From Leuctra nigra (taxonomy: Eukaryota; Arthropoda; Insecta; Plecoptera; Leuctridae): a DNA stretch of 64,000 nucleotides. Of the stretch, positions 1 through 8,118 are shown in pieces. The notes below the pieces were generated by a model. That model was given only the letters and a program-made list of their open reading frames with translations, was not told the DNA's origin and made no database searches. The DNA lies in contig OW203768.1 of NCBI GenBank assembly GCA_934045905.1, positions 15,528,316 to 15,592,315 of the forward strand. The letters run 5' to 3'. Position numbers and translations under genes: made by a program. The stretch's first letter is position 1. Each line of letters begins with the position of its first letter.

Positions 1-83
1 TCTCCATTAAAACAATTATATTTTAGTTGTTGAGCGAGCGTAGCGAGCGTCTCCATTCTGCACTTTTGGACACTTTCTCTGTT

Positions 84-636
84 TTGGAGGTAACCTGCGA
101 AATAAAAACGCGCACCCCGACTGGGAATCGAACCCAGATCCTTCGGGTTACCGGCCCTATGCTAAGCCCTATGCTACTGGCCCTTTGCTATGCCCTATGC
201 AAAGCATAGGGCCGGTAACCCGAAGGATCTGGGTTCGATTCCCAGTCGGGGTGCGCGTTTTTATTTCGCAGGTTACCTCCAAAACACCATCCCTAAGTGA
301 GAGATTCACTAAATTTTCCATCATTATCAAACAATCCACTCGTAGCTCAGAAGTTTGAGCATAGCCATTCGAGAGAGATGTATTCACGTTGTCAAATGAA
401 GTCGAAGTGCTTCAGTCTTCGTGTATAGGTCAGATACTCGGACTCGCAAGAGTTGTATGGCAACCCAACCTGCTGATTAAGAATGCGTCCCGATAGCTTA
501 ATGGTAAAGCATAGGGCCGGTAACCCGAAGGATCTGGGTTCAATTCCCAGTCGGGGTGCGCGTTTTTATTTCGCAGGTTACCTCCAAAACACCATCCCTA
601 AGTGAGAGATTCACTAAATTTTCCATCATTATCAAA
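84..636. mobile_element. Cluster of tRNA-derived SINE copies, partly head to head
   Basis: Three copies of one tRNA-like module are present: a minus copy at about 84-174, a plus copy at about 195-335 and a plus copy at about 485-636. The first two form an inverted repeat. Each has a tRNA-like head with a T-arm GGTTCRATTCCC followed by a conserved tail ending near CCATCATTATCAAA. The cluster is flanked by an 11-bp direct repeat, CTTTCTCTGTT, at 73-83 and 637-647, so it appears to have entered the surrounding repeat as a single event. Confidence 0.7.
487..558 (+). repeat. tRNA-like head of SINE (Thr GGU-like fold)
   Basis: The segment folds as a cloverleaf: a 7-bp acceptor (GTCCCGA/TCGGGGT, with two wobbles), a D-stem GCTT/AAGC, an anticodon loop CCGGTAA and a T-arm CTGGG/CCCAG. 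Position 33 is C instead of U and the anticodon stem has an A-G mismatch. The same head occurs in the neighbouring copies with a shared tail. I call it a SINE promoter region rather than a working tRNA gene. Confidence 0.6.
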
Positions 637-1353
637 CTTTCTCTGTTGTTTTTTTTTGTGTGTGTGCTTTTTTTTGTGTTTGGCCCGACGCCACAGGTCA
701 CAATTTTTTTCCGATCAAGCTGAAATTTTTATACTTATTTCATTCTAACTTAATCGTGTATAGTTTTTGGGAGCTGTCATTTGATTGGTTCAAAAATAAA
801 AATATCTCCCGATTGGTCGAAAATCAAAATGTTCCGATTAAGTTCATATTTTGCATGGACATTAAGACTACTATTTTCTATTATTTTACAAATTTTCAGC
901 CCAATCAATAGATAACTTATGCATTTAATGACATTTTCCATGTTTGGAACTGTCAGAATTGATGGAATGTGTCAGGAAATTCCACCGCTTTCTGGATTGT
1001 TTTATTAATTATGTACCAAAGTGTATAGATAGCTATTCTGAGTTTCAATGAAAAACATATTCTTGTTGACTGTGTGGAATATAATACAATTCATATGGGA
1101 TGTATATTATGTATAAGTATGCCTTCATATTTTTTTTTTAAATATTGATCGTGTTTCAGAGTTATGTTAGAAGCAACGTTTTGACTAGACAGTATAAAAA
1201 CTCATATTTTACACATTATTCCAGTCCAATCGGTAAAAATATTGCATACTTATTTCTACTTTAGGTGTTTTGAATATCTGTTCACAGAGATTGATGGAGA
1301 AGTACCTATCAAATTCATTGTACATTGACCTGATTGACCTGATTGACCTGATT

Positions 1354-1383
1354 GGCCTTGTGGTGAAAGATCACCACAAGGCC
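1354..1383. repeat. Perfect 13-bp inverted repeat at LINE 5' end
   Basis: GGCCTTGTGGTGA is followed by a 4-base spacer and its exact reverse complement. It lies at the first bases of the LINE, just after the triplicated target-site sequence. It may fold in the 5' UTR of the LINE transcript. Confidence 0.6.
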
Positions 1384-1663
1384 GTGGTTTGATACAGTTG
1401 GAAGGAAGAACTGCTGCTGAATTAATTGTATTTTATGGAAATTCAGTAGGTACTGTTTGTGATTTGAAGAGCATCAACTTTGGAAGGAAAGGCAAGAGGA
1501 ACAATTTGAGGTAAAAATCGTGAAAATTGAATGTTTTTTTGGTTATATAATTTGAATGCCAATGTAAATTCATTGAGTCCACTTATTAGAATTGATTGTG
1601 AGACAAAGGAACATTGTTCACGGTGAAGTGGATTGTGATTTTTAAAATCAAGGCCACTAGAGC

Positions 1664-3025
1664 ATGGAGAGGAATTTACGATCAAAAAAGAAGGGAGATT
1701 TGAGTGCAGGGGCTAAGAAGGATAAGAACAGCAGAAGAAGCAGAACGAGGGAAACTTCACCAGGAAAAGAAGTGGAAACACAGCAAGTTCAAACAAAGCT
1801 TGTAAGTAAATCAAACTCGTTGTTGGGACCGCAATGTGATCATGATTTCTTGGTGACAGAGGTTAAGGAAATGAGAGAAGAAATGAAAGAGCTTAGAAAT
1901 GAGGTGAAAGAACTTAGTAAGAAGTCAGAAAGGGAAGAGAATGAAGCTTGTGACATGTTTGGAGATGTAATACTATGGGAAATGGAAATGGAGGAAAAGG
2001 TTAAACATTTGAATGAAATATTATGTATGAATGAAAGAGAAAATCGATTAGCATGTGTGCAGATAGCCGTTTGGAAAGAAGAACTTGAATCTAAGAGCAA
2101 CAAGATCTTGATGGAAATATACCGATTGGAACAAGAGTATATTGGAGAGCAAGTTAAAGAGATTAAGAGGAGGGAAGCTGAGTGTTCAGATAGTATGGAC
2201 ATCAGAATGAAAAGTTTGGAAGAAATGAATGAGATGGTTGATAGGTCTGGAATATTGGTGATAGAAAGAGAAGAAACGCAGGAAGGGTCAACATGTGGAA
2301 TAAATTTGATTGAGAAGGCAATAACTATTCAAGAAGAAGACAATTCAGAGGAAGGAGGGATTGAAGGGTTACAATCTTGTCTAGGAGTGACTGAAAATGA
2401 ACGAGGTGAACAACTCGTTGAGAACACAACTACTATTATTCAGGAAGAGGAAGTAAATTCAGAGGAAGAAGGACATGGAGGGTTACAGCCTCTGACAGGA
2501 GTAACGGAAAATGAACGTTTTGGGCAGAGCGTGACTCTATTGATGGGCGATGTGAGCAAAAGTGAGGCCGAGGAGTTCTGCAAAGAAGTAGGAAATGAGG
2601 CAAGAATTGATCCGGGAATCAGAATACAGGAGATGGCAATAAGAATGAAAAGTCAGTTTTATTCCAGTAGTAGGAATAATGCCAAGACTGTCTTATTGAA
2701 GATTGGGAATGCGGATGTGAGAGCTGGAAGAAACAGGATTGAGATAATGAAGGACTTCGAAGAATTATTGCATGCAGCATGGGTATTTTTCGGTCCAAAT
2801 GTAGAGATAATTCTTTTTGGACTTCAAAGTGAATCAGGAAAGTTCCTTAATAAAGAAATTAAATTCATTAGTGAGGGTATGGGTTGTGAATTCATAGAGA
2901 TTGAATATACACCAGGATATAAAACGAACAGATGGGAGTGGCAGAAGGAAGTTGGACGAAAGATGAGAATGGATATGGAAGGAAACGTTGGAGTAAAATC
3001 AACCCATAAAAAACACTCCGTGTAA
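1664..3025 (+). CDS. LINE ORF1 protein, C-terminus displaced by an insertion
   Basis: The ORF is 453 codons from ATG 1664. Residues 1-60 are basic. About 60-190 are rich in Lys/Glu heptad-like stretches, a likely coiled coil. Acidic repeats (EEEVNSEEE type) follow. About 342-440 resemble an SGNH/GDSL esterase core: a hydrophobic strand then IGNADVR (near 347), a region that in the family reads GTND, then an asparagine-containing helix (LNKEIKF). This type of ORF1 esterase is known in CR1/L2-like LINEs and is thought to bind RNP or lipid, although its role is unsettled. The last few residues and the stop at 3023-3025 are not native: they come from a foldback element that begins at 3004. Past that element the frame resumes at 4382 and stops at 4440-4442, so the ancestral protein was about 13 residues longer. 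Confidence 0.75.
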   Translation: MERNLRSKKKGDLSAGAKKDKNSRRSRTRETSPGKEVETQQVQTKLVSKSNSLLGPQCDHDFLVTEVKEMREEMKELRNEVKELSKKSEREENEACDMFGDVILWEMEMEEKVKHLNEILCMNERENRLACVQIAVWKEELESKSNKILMEIYRLEQEYIGEQVKEIKRREAECSDSMDIRMKSLEEMNEMVDRSGILVIEREETQEGSTCGINLIEKAITIQEEDNSEEGGIEGLQSCLGVTENERGEQLVENTTTIIQEEEVNSEEEGHGGLQPLTGVTENERFGQSVTLLMGDVSKSEAEEFCKEVGNEARIDPGIRIQEMAIRMKSQFYSSSRNNAKTVLLKIGNADVRAGRNRIEIMKDFEELLHAAWVFFGPNVEIILFGLQSESGKFLNKEIKFISEGMGCEFIEIEYTPGYKTNRWEWQKEVGRKMRMDMEGNVGVKSTHKKHSV

Positions 3026-4375
3026 AAAAACAGCCAAGTCTCTTCAACTAAAAAAAAAAATATGAAATCTAAAAATTCTGCACTGAAACGTAGTGATATC
3101 AAAAAATGAGCCAAGTCAAAACTTTATTTGAAAATTAAAAAATACTTGGCGCATCGTGTATATAAATAGCTTAGAAGTATGGGCTAGATATAAATACATA
3201 TACTTATAGTACCTATACCTACAATGCCCTAAAAAAACGATGCGCCAAGTATTTTTTAATTTTCAAATAAAGTTTTGACTTGGCTCATTTTTTGATATCA
3301 CTACGTTTGAGTGCAGAATTTTTAGATTTCATATTTTTTTTTTTAGTTGAAGAGACTTGGCTGTTTTTTTACACGGAGTGTTTTTTATGGGGATATCACA
3401 TATTTTTTTAGTTTATTTACACAACTTGTAACACTTATTAGGGCAACAATGGCTAATTCCTTTAAAAAAATACGCCATTTCCGAATTAGTTACTAAAAAA
3501 ATATTGTTACACAACTTAAAGTTAAAATATAAAAATATAAACATTATTAAATATAAATATTAATATTATTTAAATATAAACTTAAAGTGATATGCCATGA
3601 AGAATTGCGAAAGCATCGTTCCAATAGGTCCAGCCGTTTTCGAGATATGGCATCACTTCCGGTTTTCAAAATGGCGGCTGAAAGCTCTTACACATTGTAT
3701 TAATATGTATATAAATACCAATATTTCATTATAAGCCTTCTGAATATGTAGTTGGTTTTTATATCAAGGGAAGTGAATTTAGGCAGATTTCGCTAAACTA
3801 TGACGTCATTTCCGGTTTCAGTAATCGGAAAACTTTAATTTCACTATTGTTATTTCTTATAGATGACCGTCTGAATCGATTGGCGCAAATTTCGTTTCGA
3901 TCGGTTAAGCCGTTTTTGAGATATGACGTCACTTCCGGTTTCAAAATGGCGGCACAAAAAATTCATAAGGGCAAGGTATCATCAGGCAGACGAGCTGTAT
4001 ATGTGGTGAAAATTTCGGGTCAATCAACCCAGCCGTTTAGGCTGTGGCGGAGACCGCGGAATTTATTGGAAGATGAATCATCATTATTATTATTATTATC
4101 TGAAAGCCGTACAATTTCACGGTTTTCACGGCCCTCTAGTTCGCAAAGGGCGTAACCTATTGCTCCCAAATTTGGTTTATGTTGTAGGGTGGGCCATAGC
4201 TCGAAATTAAGATATTTCGCAACAATGTGAGATTTTCCAATTTTGAGATCCAGTAGGCCGAAAATGCCACTTTGATCCCTACAGTAAAAGTGGGTTGCTC
4301 CAGCCTTTTTATATGAGAGTGTGCGCGCCGTACGACTTGGCTGGCGTGGAGCGACCGCTCCACTAGATGTCTTTT
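3004..4375 (+). mobile_element. Foldback element, family P, copy 1 (inside LINE ORF1)
   Basis: The first ~410 bp are a long palindrome: CCATAAAAAACACTCCGTGT at the start is mirrored by ACACGGAGTGTTTTTTATGG near 3373-3391, with arms of about 185 bp. About 960 bp of low-complexity and CTTCCGGTTT-type repeat sequence follows. The 3' end is a hairpin, TGGAGCG-ACC-GCTCCA, followed by CTAGAT. ATCAAC occurs immediately before (2998-3003) and after (4376-4381) the element and is a candidate target duplication. Removing one copy restores the LINE ORF1 frame. Other copies are at 22495, 30418, 35430, 41114 and a diverged one near 56618. No ORF of its own was recognised. Confidence 0.7.
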
Positions 4376-4605
4376 ATCAACACAAGTTGGAAAAAGGGAT
4401 GGTATAATAGAAATGCAGTGGAAACAGAAGTTAATGGAATGAGTACTGAAACTATAACTATACAGCGAGATGAAGAGAATGAGCACAGGTCAGGGAATCA
4501 GGTTTTTTGGAGTCGAGTTGTGAAGAGAAGAACCAGGTGACTCTCGTCGAAGAGACCGGAGGACGGAAAACGAAAGAAAGGAATAAAGGGAAGAGAAAAG
4601 GGGGA

Positions 4606-7600
4606 ATGAAAGTGAGAATGAATGAAGGAAAGAAAATAGGAAAAATAACAGAGTTCAGCATTGGAACGTTGAATATAGTAACTTTAAATGGTAAGATTCA
4701 TGAGATTGTGGATGTGATGAAGGAGAAGAAATTGAATATAATGGGTCTGAGCGAGTCAAAGTGGAAGGGACAAGGAGAGAAGCAGTTGAGAGAAGGTTAC
4801 AAGTTGTGGTGGTCAGGGAGAGAAGAAGGAAAGAATGGGGTTGCAGTTGTTGTGGATCCGAGTTTAAAGGACTGTGTCATTGATGTGCAGTATACTAATG
4901 ATAGAATCATGGCAATGAAGATAAAGGTTAATAAGAGTTCTGTTGTGGAAATACTTCAAGTGTATGCGCCTCAGACGGGAAGACCAGTGGAAGAAAAAGA
5001 ATCATTTATTGAAGACTTGGAAAGGGTTCTAATAACAAAGAAGAATGTAATATTGATTGGAGACTTCAATGCTAAGATTGGGATTGATAAGACTGGATAC
5101 GAAGGCATCATGGGTGATTTTGGTCTTGGCAGCAGAAACAGAGATGGTGAGAAGTTGCTAGAGTTGTGTGGCAGAAACTCGCTTCAAATTGGAAATAGCT
5201 TGTTTAAAAAGAGGAAAAGTCATCAGATCACGAGGTACGGTTACGGAGAAGATCGAACCGAATCAGTAATTGATTATATTTGTATTGGGAGAGACATTGG
5301 CAAGTTTCTAATGGATGTGCGAGTTTTCCCATCAGTAGCTATTGACAGCGATCATAGATTATTGGTGGGGAAGTTTAGAATTGAAATGCCTAGACGCTTG
5401 ATCAGGTATAAAAATAAAAGACTTAAGATTTGGAAACTTCAAGAAAAAGAAGTTCGAATAGAGTTCATACAGGAACTTTGTATGAGGCAACCAATGGGAG
5501 ATGTCAAGGAAGTGGAAGAGGAATGGAATGATTTTAAATCAGCGTTTGTTGATTGTACAGAGAAAGTGTGTGGAAGGGCGAGAGGAAGAAAGAAGGAAAA
5601 GGAGACCAGATGGTGGAATGAAAGAGTACGAGAAGCGGTTGCTGAAAAACGTCGAGCCTGGCAAAAGAAGGAATTGCAAAATTCATTAGAAAATGCTATA
5701 TTTTACAGAAGATGTAAGGGTAGAGTACAGAGGATTGTTGGTGAAGAAAAGAAGAAATCTATGGAAGAGTTAGCAGTGAAACTGGAACTTGATTTTGAAG
5801 GAAACAAGAAAATGTTATACAGTATAATTAAATCAAGAAGACAGCAACGGGACAACCAGTCCTATATGAAAAACGATAGAGGTGAAATGATTACAAATAC
5901 AAGGGAAATATTATGTTTATGGCAGAAATATTTTTCAGATTTGTTGAATGTAAAAGATGATTATATGACAACGAGCAAGATAACAGATGCTGTAGAAGAA
6001 GAGGATCATTATGTGAATGAGGACGATGAAAATAGGGTACAGGAAGAACAGGATTTGAGTGAGGCGGAAGTATATCGGGCTTTATACGATATGAAGAATG
6101 GAAGATCACCGGGGTGGGATGAAGTGACAATGGATATGGTGAAAGCAGCTGGGGAAGTTGGAATGAAATGGCTATATCGTGTAATAAAAGCTGTTTGGAT
6201 GCAGAAAAAGGTTCCAGATGATTGGGGCAAAGGAATTATTGTGCCTTTGTTCAAGAAAGGGGACAAGAAGAAATGTTCTAATTACAGAGGAGTTACTCTA
6301 ATGTCTCAGACAGCCAAGGTATTTGAGAAAGTATTAGAATTCAGGGTATCGGAAATGATTGAAGATGGGTTAAGAGAAGAACATTGTGGATTTAGGAAGA
6401 GGAGATCAACGATAGATGCATTGTTTGCAGTGAGAAGAATAATGGAGAGAAGATGGGACGGAAATGAAGTAATGAAAATGGTTTTCCTTGATTTGGAAGA
6501 GGCGTATGATCGTTTACCAAGAATGAGGGTGTGGGAATGTTTAAAAACGAAGGGTGTTGGTTTAGGAATGATTGGCAGGATTCAAAGTTTGTACAGGGAT
6601 AGTTCAAGTTGTGTGCAAACTGAGATTGGGACGTCAGAATGGTTTCAGGTTGGTGAGGGATTAAGACAGGGTAGTGTGTTGTCACCAACATTATTTCTGG
6701 TGGTAATGGATGAAATGTTGAGAAGAGTGGAACCGACAGGAGAAGATACAAGAACTATAATCTACGCGGATGACATCATGGTATGGGGGGAGAGTAGTGA
6801 GGAGGTTCAGAAGAAGGTTGACGAATGGAGCAGAGTGACAGAAGAGTTTGGTCTGAAGATAAGCCTGGAGAAGAGCGAGGTGTTAGTCATGGAGAGAAAG
6901 GCAAATGTTATGGATCGGAGCAGGATTAGAGTGAGGGGACAAGAACTGCAAGAGAAGAAAGAATTTAAATACCTGGGCAGTATGTTAACCAATAATGCAA
7001 CTATTGGGAGAGAAATCCAAGCAAGAATAGTTAAGGCTGAAGGTTTCTATCAGTCAGTAAGAAAATTGCTTTGGAGCGCAGAATTCCCATTAAGATGTAA
7101 ACTGTTGATATTTAAACAGTACTTCTTACCAATATTAACATATGGAGCTGTTTCCTGGAATGGTGGGGAGAAAGAGGTTGGCCAGCTACAAGCTTCAGAG
7201 ATGAAATTTCTTAGAAGTGCAAAAGGAGTGACTAAGTTGGACAGAATTAGAAGTTCAAAGATTAGGAAGGAATTGGGTGTGGAGAGATTGGGATTTAAGT
7301 TGGGGAGGGAGAGATTGAGGTGGTTTGGTAACATGAAGAGAATGGATATTGGAAGGATGGCCAGAACAGAGTTGGAAGCAATAAATGTGATAAGAAAGAG
7401 AAGTGTTGGAAGGCCTAGAGCGCAGTGGAAGAGTTTGATTGAAGAAGATGTGAGTGCAAGAGGAGAAGACTGGAAGATGGTTGAGGGGGAAAGTTGGTGG
7501 GAGAATAACGACATATGGAATGGTTTAATTATGAAGATGGAGGAGGAAGAAAGTGAGGAGGAAGAAGATGAAGAAATATCAACCGGTCCGGCTAGCCGAT

Positions 7601-7614
7601 TGAGAAATGTATAG
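4606..7614 (+). CDS. LINE ORF2: APE endonuclease and reverse transcriptase
   Basis: From ATG 4606 the product is 1,002 aa. The frame is open from 4483, but there is no earlier ATG. Residues ~20-250 are an apurinic-type endonuclease, with GLSESKWKG, GDFNAKIG (near 152) and SDHR (near 248) as metal and active-site motifs. These nick target DNA for target-primed reverse transcription. The reverse transcriptase spans about 490-800: PLFKKGDK, FLDLEEAYD, GLRQGSVLSP and the catalytic YADD near 719. The C-terminus carries a basic GRPRAQWK segment and an acidic tail, as in insect LINEs of this type. It lies downstream of ORF1 in the same element. No frameshift or stop is visible, so this copy kept an intact enzyme ORF even though ORF1 is interrupted. 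Confidence 0.9.
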   Translation: MKVRMNEGKKIGKITEFSIGTLNIVTLNGKIHEIVDVMKEKKLNIMGLSESKWKGQGEKQLREGYKLWWSGREEGKNGVAVVVDPSLKDCVIDVQYTNDRIMAMKIKVNKSSVVEILQVYAPQTGRPVEEKESFIEDLERVLITKKNVILIGDFNAKIGIDKTGYEGIMGDFGLGSRNRDGEKLLELCGRNSLQIGNSLFKKRKSHQITRYGYGEDRTESVIDYICIGRDIGKFLMDVRVFPSVAIDSDHRLLVGKFRIEMPRRLIRYKNKRLKIWKLQEKEVRIEFIQELCMRQPMGDVKEVEEEWNDFKSAFVDCTEKVCGRARGRKKEKETRWWNERVREAVAEKRRAWQKKELQNSLENAIFYRRCKGRVQRIVGEEKKKSMEELAVKLELDFEGNKKMLYSIIKSRRQQRDNQSYMKNDRGEMITNTREILCLWQKYFSDLLNVKDDYMTTSKITDAVEEEDHYVNEDDENRVQEEQDLSEAEVYRALYDMKNGRSPGWDEVTMDMVKAAGEVGMKWLYRVIKAVWMQKKVPDDWGKGIIVPLFKKGDKKKCSNYRGVTLMSQTAKVFEKVLEFRVSEMIEDGLREEHCGFRKRRSTIDALFAVRRIMERRWDGNEVMKMVFLDLEEAYDRLPRMRVWECLKTKGVGLGMIGRIQSLYRDSSSCVQTEIGTSEWFQVGEGLRQGSVLSPTLFLVVMDEMLRRVEPTGEDTRTIIYADDIMVWGESSEEVQKKVDEWSRVTEEFGLKISLEKSEVLVMERKANVMDRSRIRVRGQELQEKKEFKYLGSMLTNNATIGREIQARIVKAEGFYQSVRKLLWSAEFPLRCKLLIFKQYFLPILTYGAVSWNGGEKEVGQLQASEMKFLRSAKGVTKLDRIRSSKIRKELGVERLGFKLGRERLRWFGNMKRMDIGRMARTELEAINVIRKRSVGRPRAQWKSLIEEDVSARGEDWKMVEGESWWENNDIWNGLIMKMEEEESEEEEDEEISTGPASRLRNV

Positions 7615-7917
7615 CCTTAGTATGTCTGGTTAGGCAGTGAATGTAATTATGTAATGTAATTTATGAATTGTCTTACCCCCTGACCCAAATAATATTTGGA
7701 ACCAGGGTTTGGAAATAAAAAAAAAAATTGACCTGATATTAAATGTTTCCAGAACGTTTATGGAAAGTTGCGATGAAAATCAGTAACGATGGGTATCTTT
7801 GATTGAAAGGATCGTGCTCGATTGGCGATGTTGCGCGTGTCGGTGCTCGCTCATCAACGCGTTACACAGAGCGTTTTCCTAGTATGTAGCATTAAATAGT
7901 TTTTATTTTACGCCTTG

Positions 7918-8118
7918 TTAATACAACATACAGTGCAAAAAAAACGTATTTCCTTTCAAAACGTGGATCACAAATAAATTCTTCCCTCTGTCAGTAATGT
8001 AGATTAAAAATAAATTCCTTCTACTATCAGTTCCTATAGGAATTGCAAAAGTGGTATTATTTGTAGAATTCAGTAGCGGGTGGTGTTCTTCCTTTCCGAC
8101 ACAATAATACATTTGTAC
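7918..8118 (-). pseudogene. Degenerate terminal exon of serpin A
   Basis: An acceptor AG at 8119-8120 and the phase expected from exon 6 give a loop segment ending RTPPATEF that lines up with RIPPKEF of serpins C and E. A stop follows four codons after PPAT (8057-8059). The missing C-terminal strands are visible in another frame: NLFLIYITDRGKNLF (about 7960-8010) aligns without gaps to the [14 protein letters not shown] region of the other copies. The exon is therefore frame-broken and carries about 30 extra bases. A truncated protein ending at 8057 would lack the conserved strand s4B/s5B core. Confidence 0.55.

Larger units (their letters stand above)
1353..7726 (+). mobile_element. APE-type non-LTR retrotransposon (LINE), near full length
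   Basis: This is a two-ORF LINE with a short A-rich 3' end (about 7716-7726). It is flanked by ATTGACCTGAT, found at the 5' boundary and again at 7727-7737. At the 5' side the 9-bp core occurs three times in tandem (1324-1350). ORF1 is at 1664 onward and ORF2 at 4606-7614. A 1.37 kb foldback element (3004-4375) is inserted near the end of ORF1. ORF1 has an SGNH-hydrolase-like domain and ORF2 an APE endonuclease plus reverse transcriptase. I cannot settle the clade (CR1/L2-like versus RTE/Vingi-like). Confidence 0.85.
31..7882 (+). repeat. Dispersed repeat family G, copy split by nested insertions
   Basis: The left terminus (TGAGCGAGCG, position 31) and the right terminus (GCGTTTTCCTAGTA, ending near 7882) match both ends of an uninterrupted copy at 51904-52784. 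Everything between is this repeat plus later insertions: the SINE cluster at 84-636 and the LINE at 1353-7726. The repeat's own sequence is therefore about 31-83, 637-1352 and 7738-7882. The right end has a 5-bp stem (AACGC/GCGTT) a few bases before CTAG followed by T, which resembles a Helitron 3' end. That classification is inference. No coding capacity was seen. Confidence 0.6.

Noticed and set aside
487..558. Working tRNA-Thr gene
   Set aside because: C at position 33, a mismatch in the anticodon stem and a shared SINE tail point to a SINE head.
660..911. 83-codon frame on the plus strand
   Set aside because: It lies in the family G repeat and has no family motif; AT-rich chance frame.
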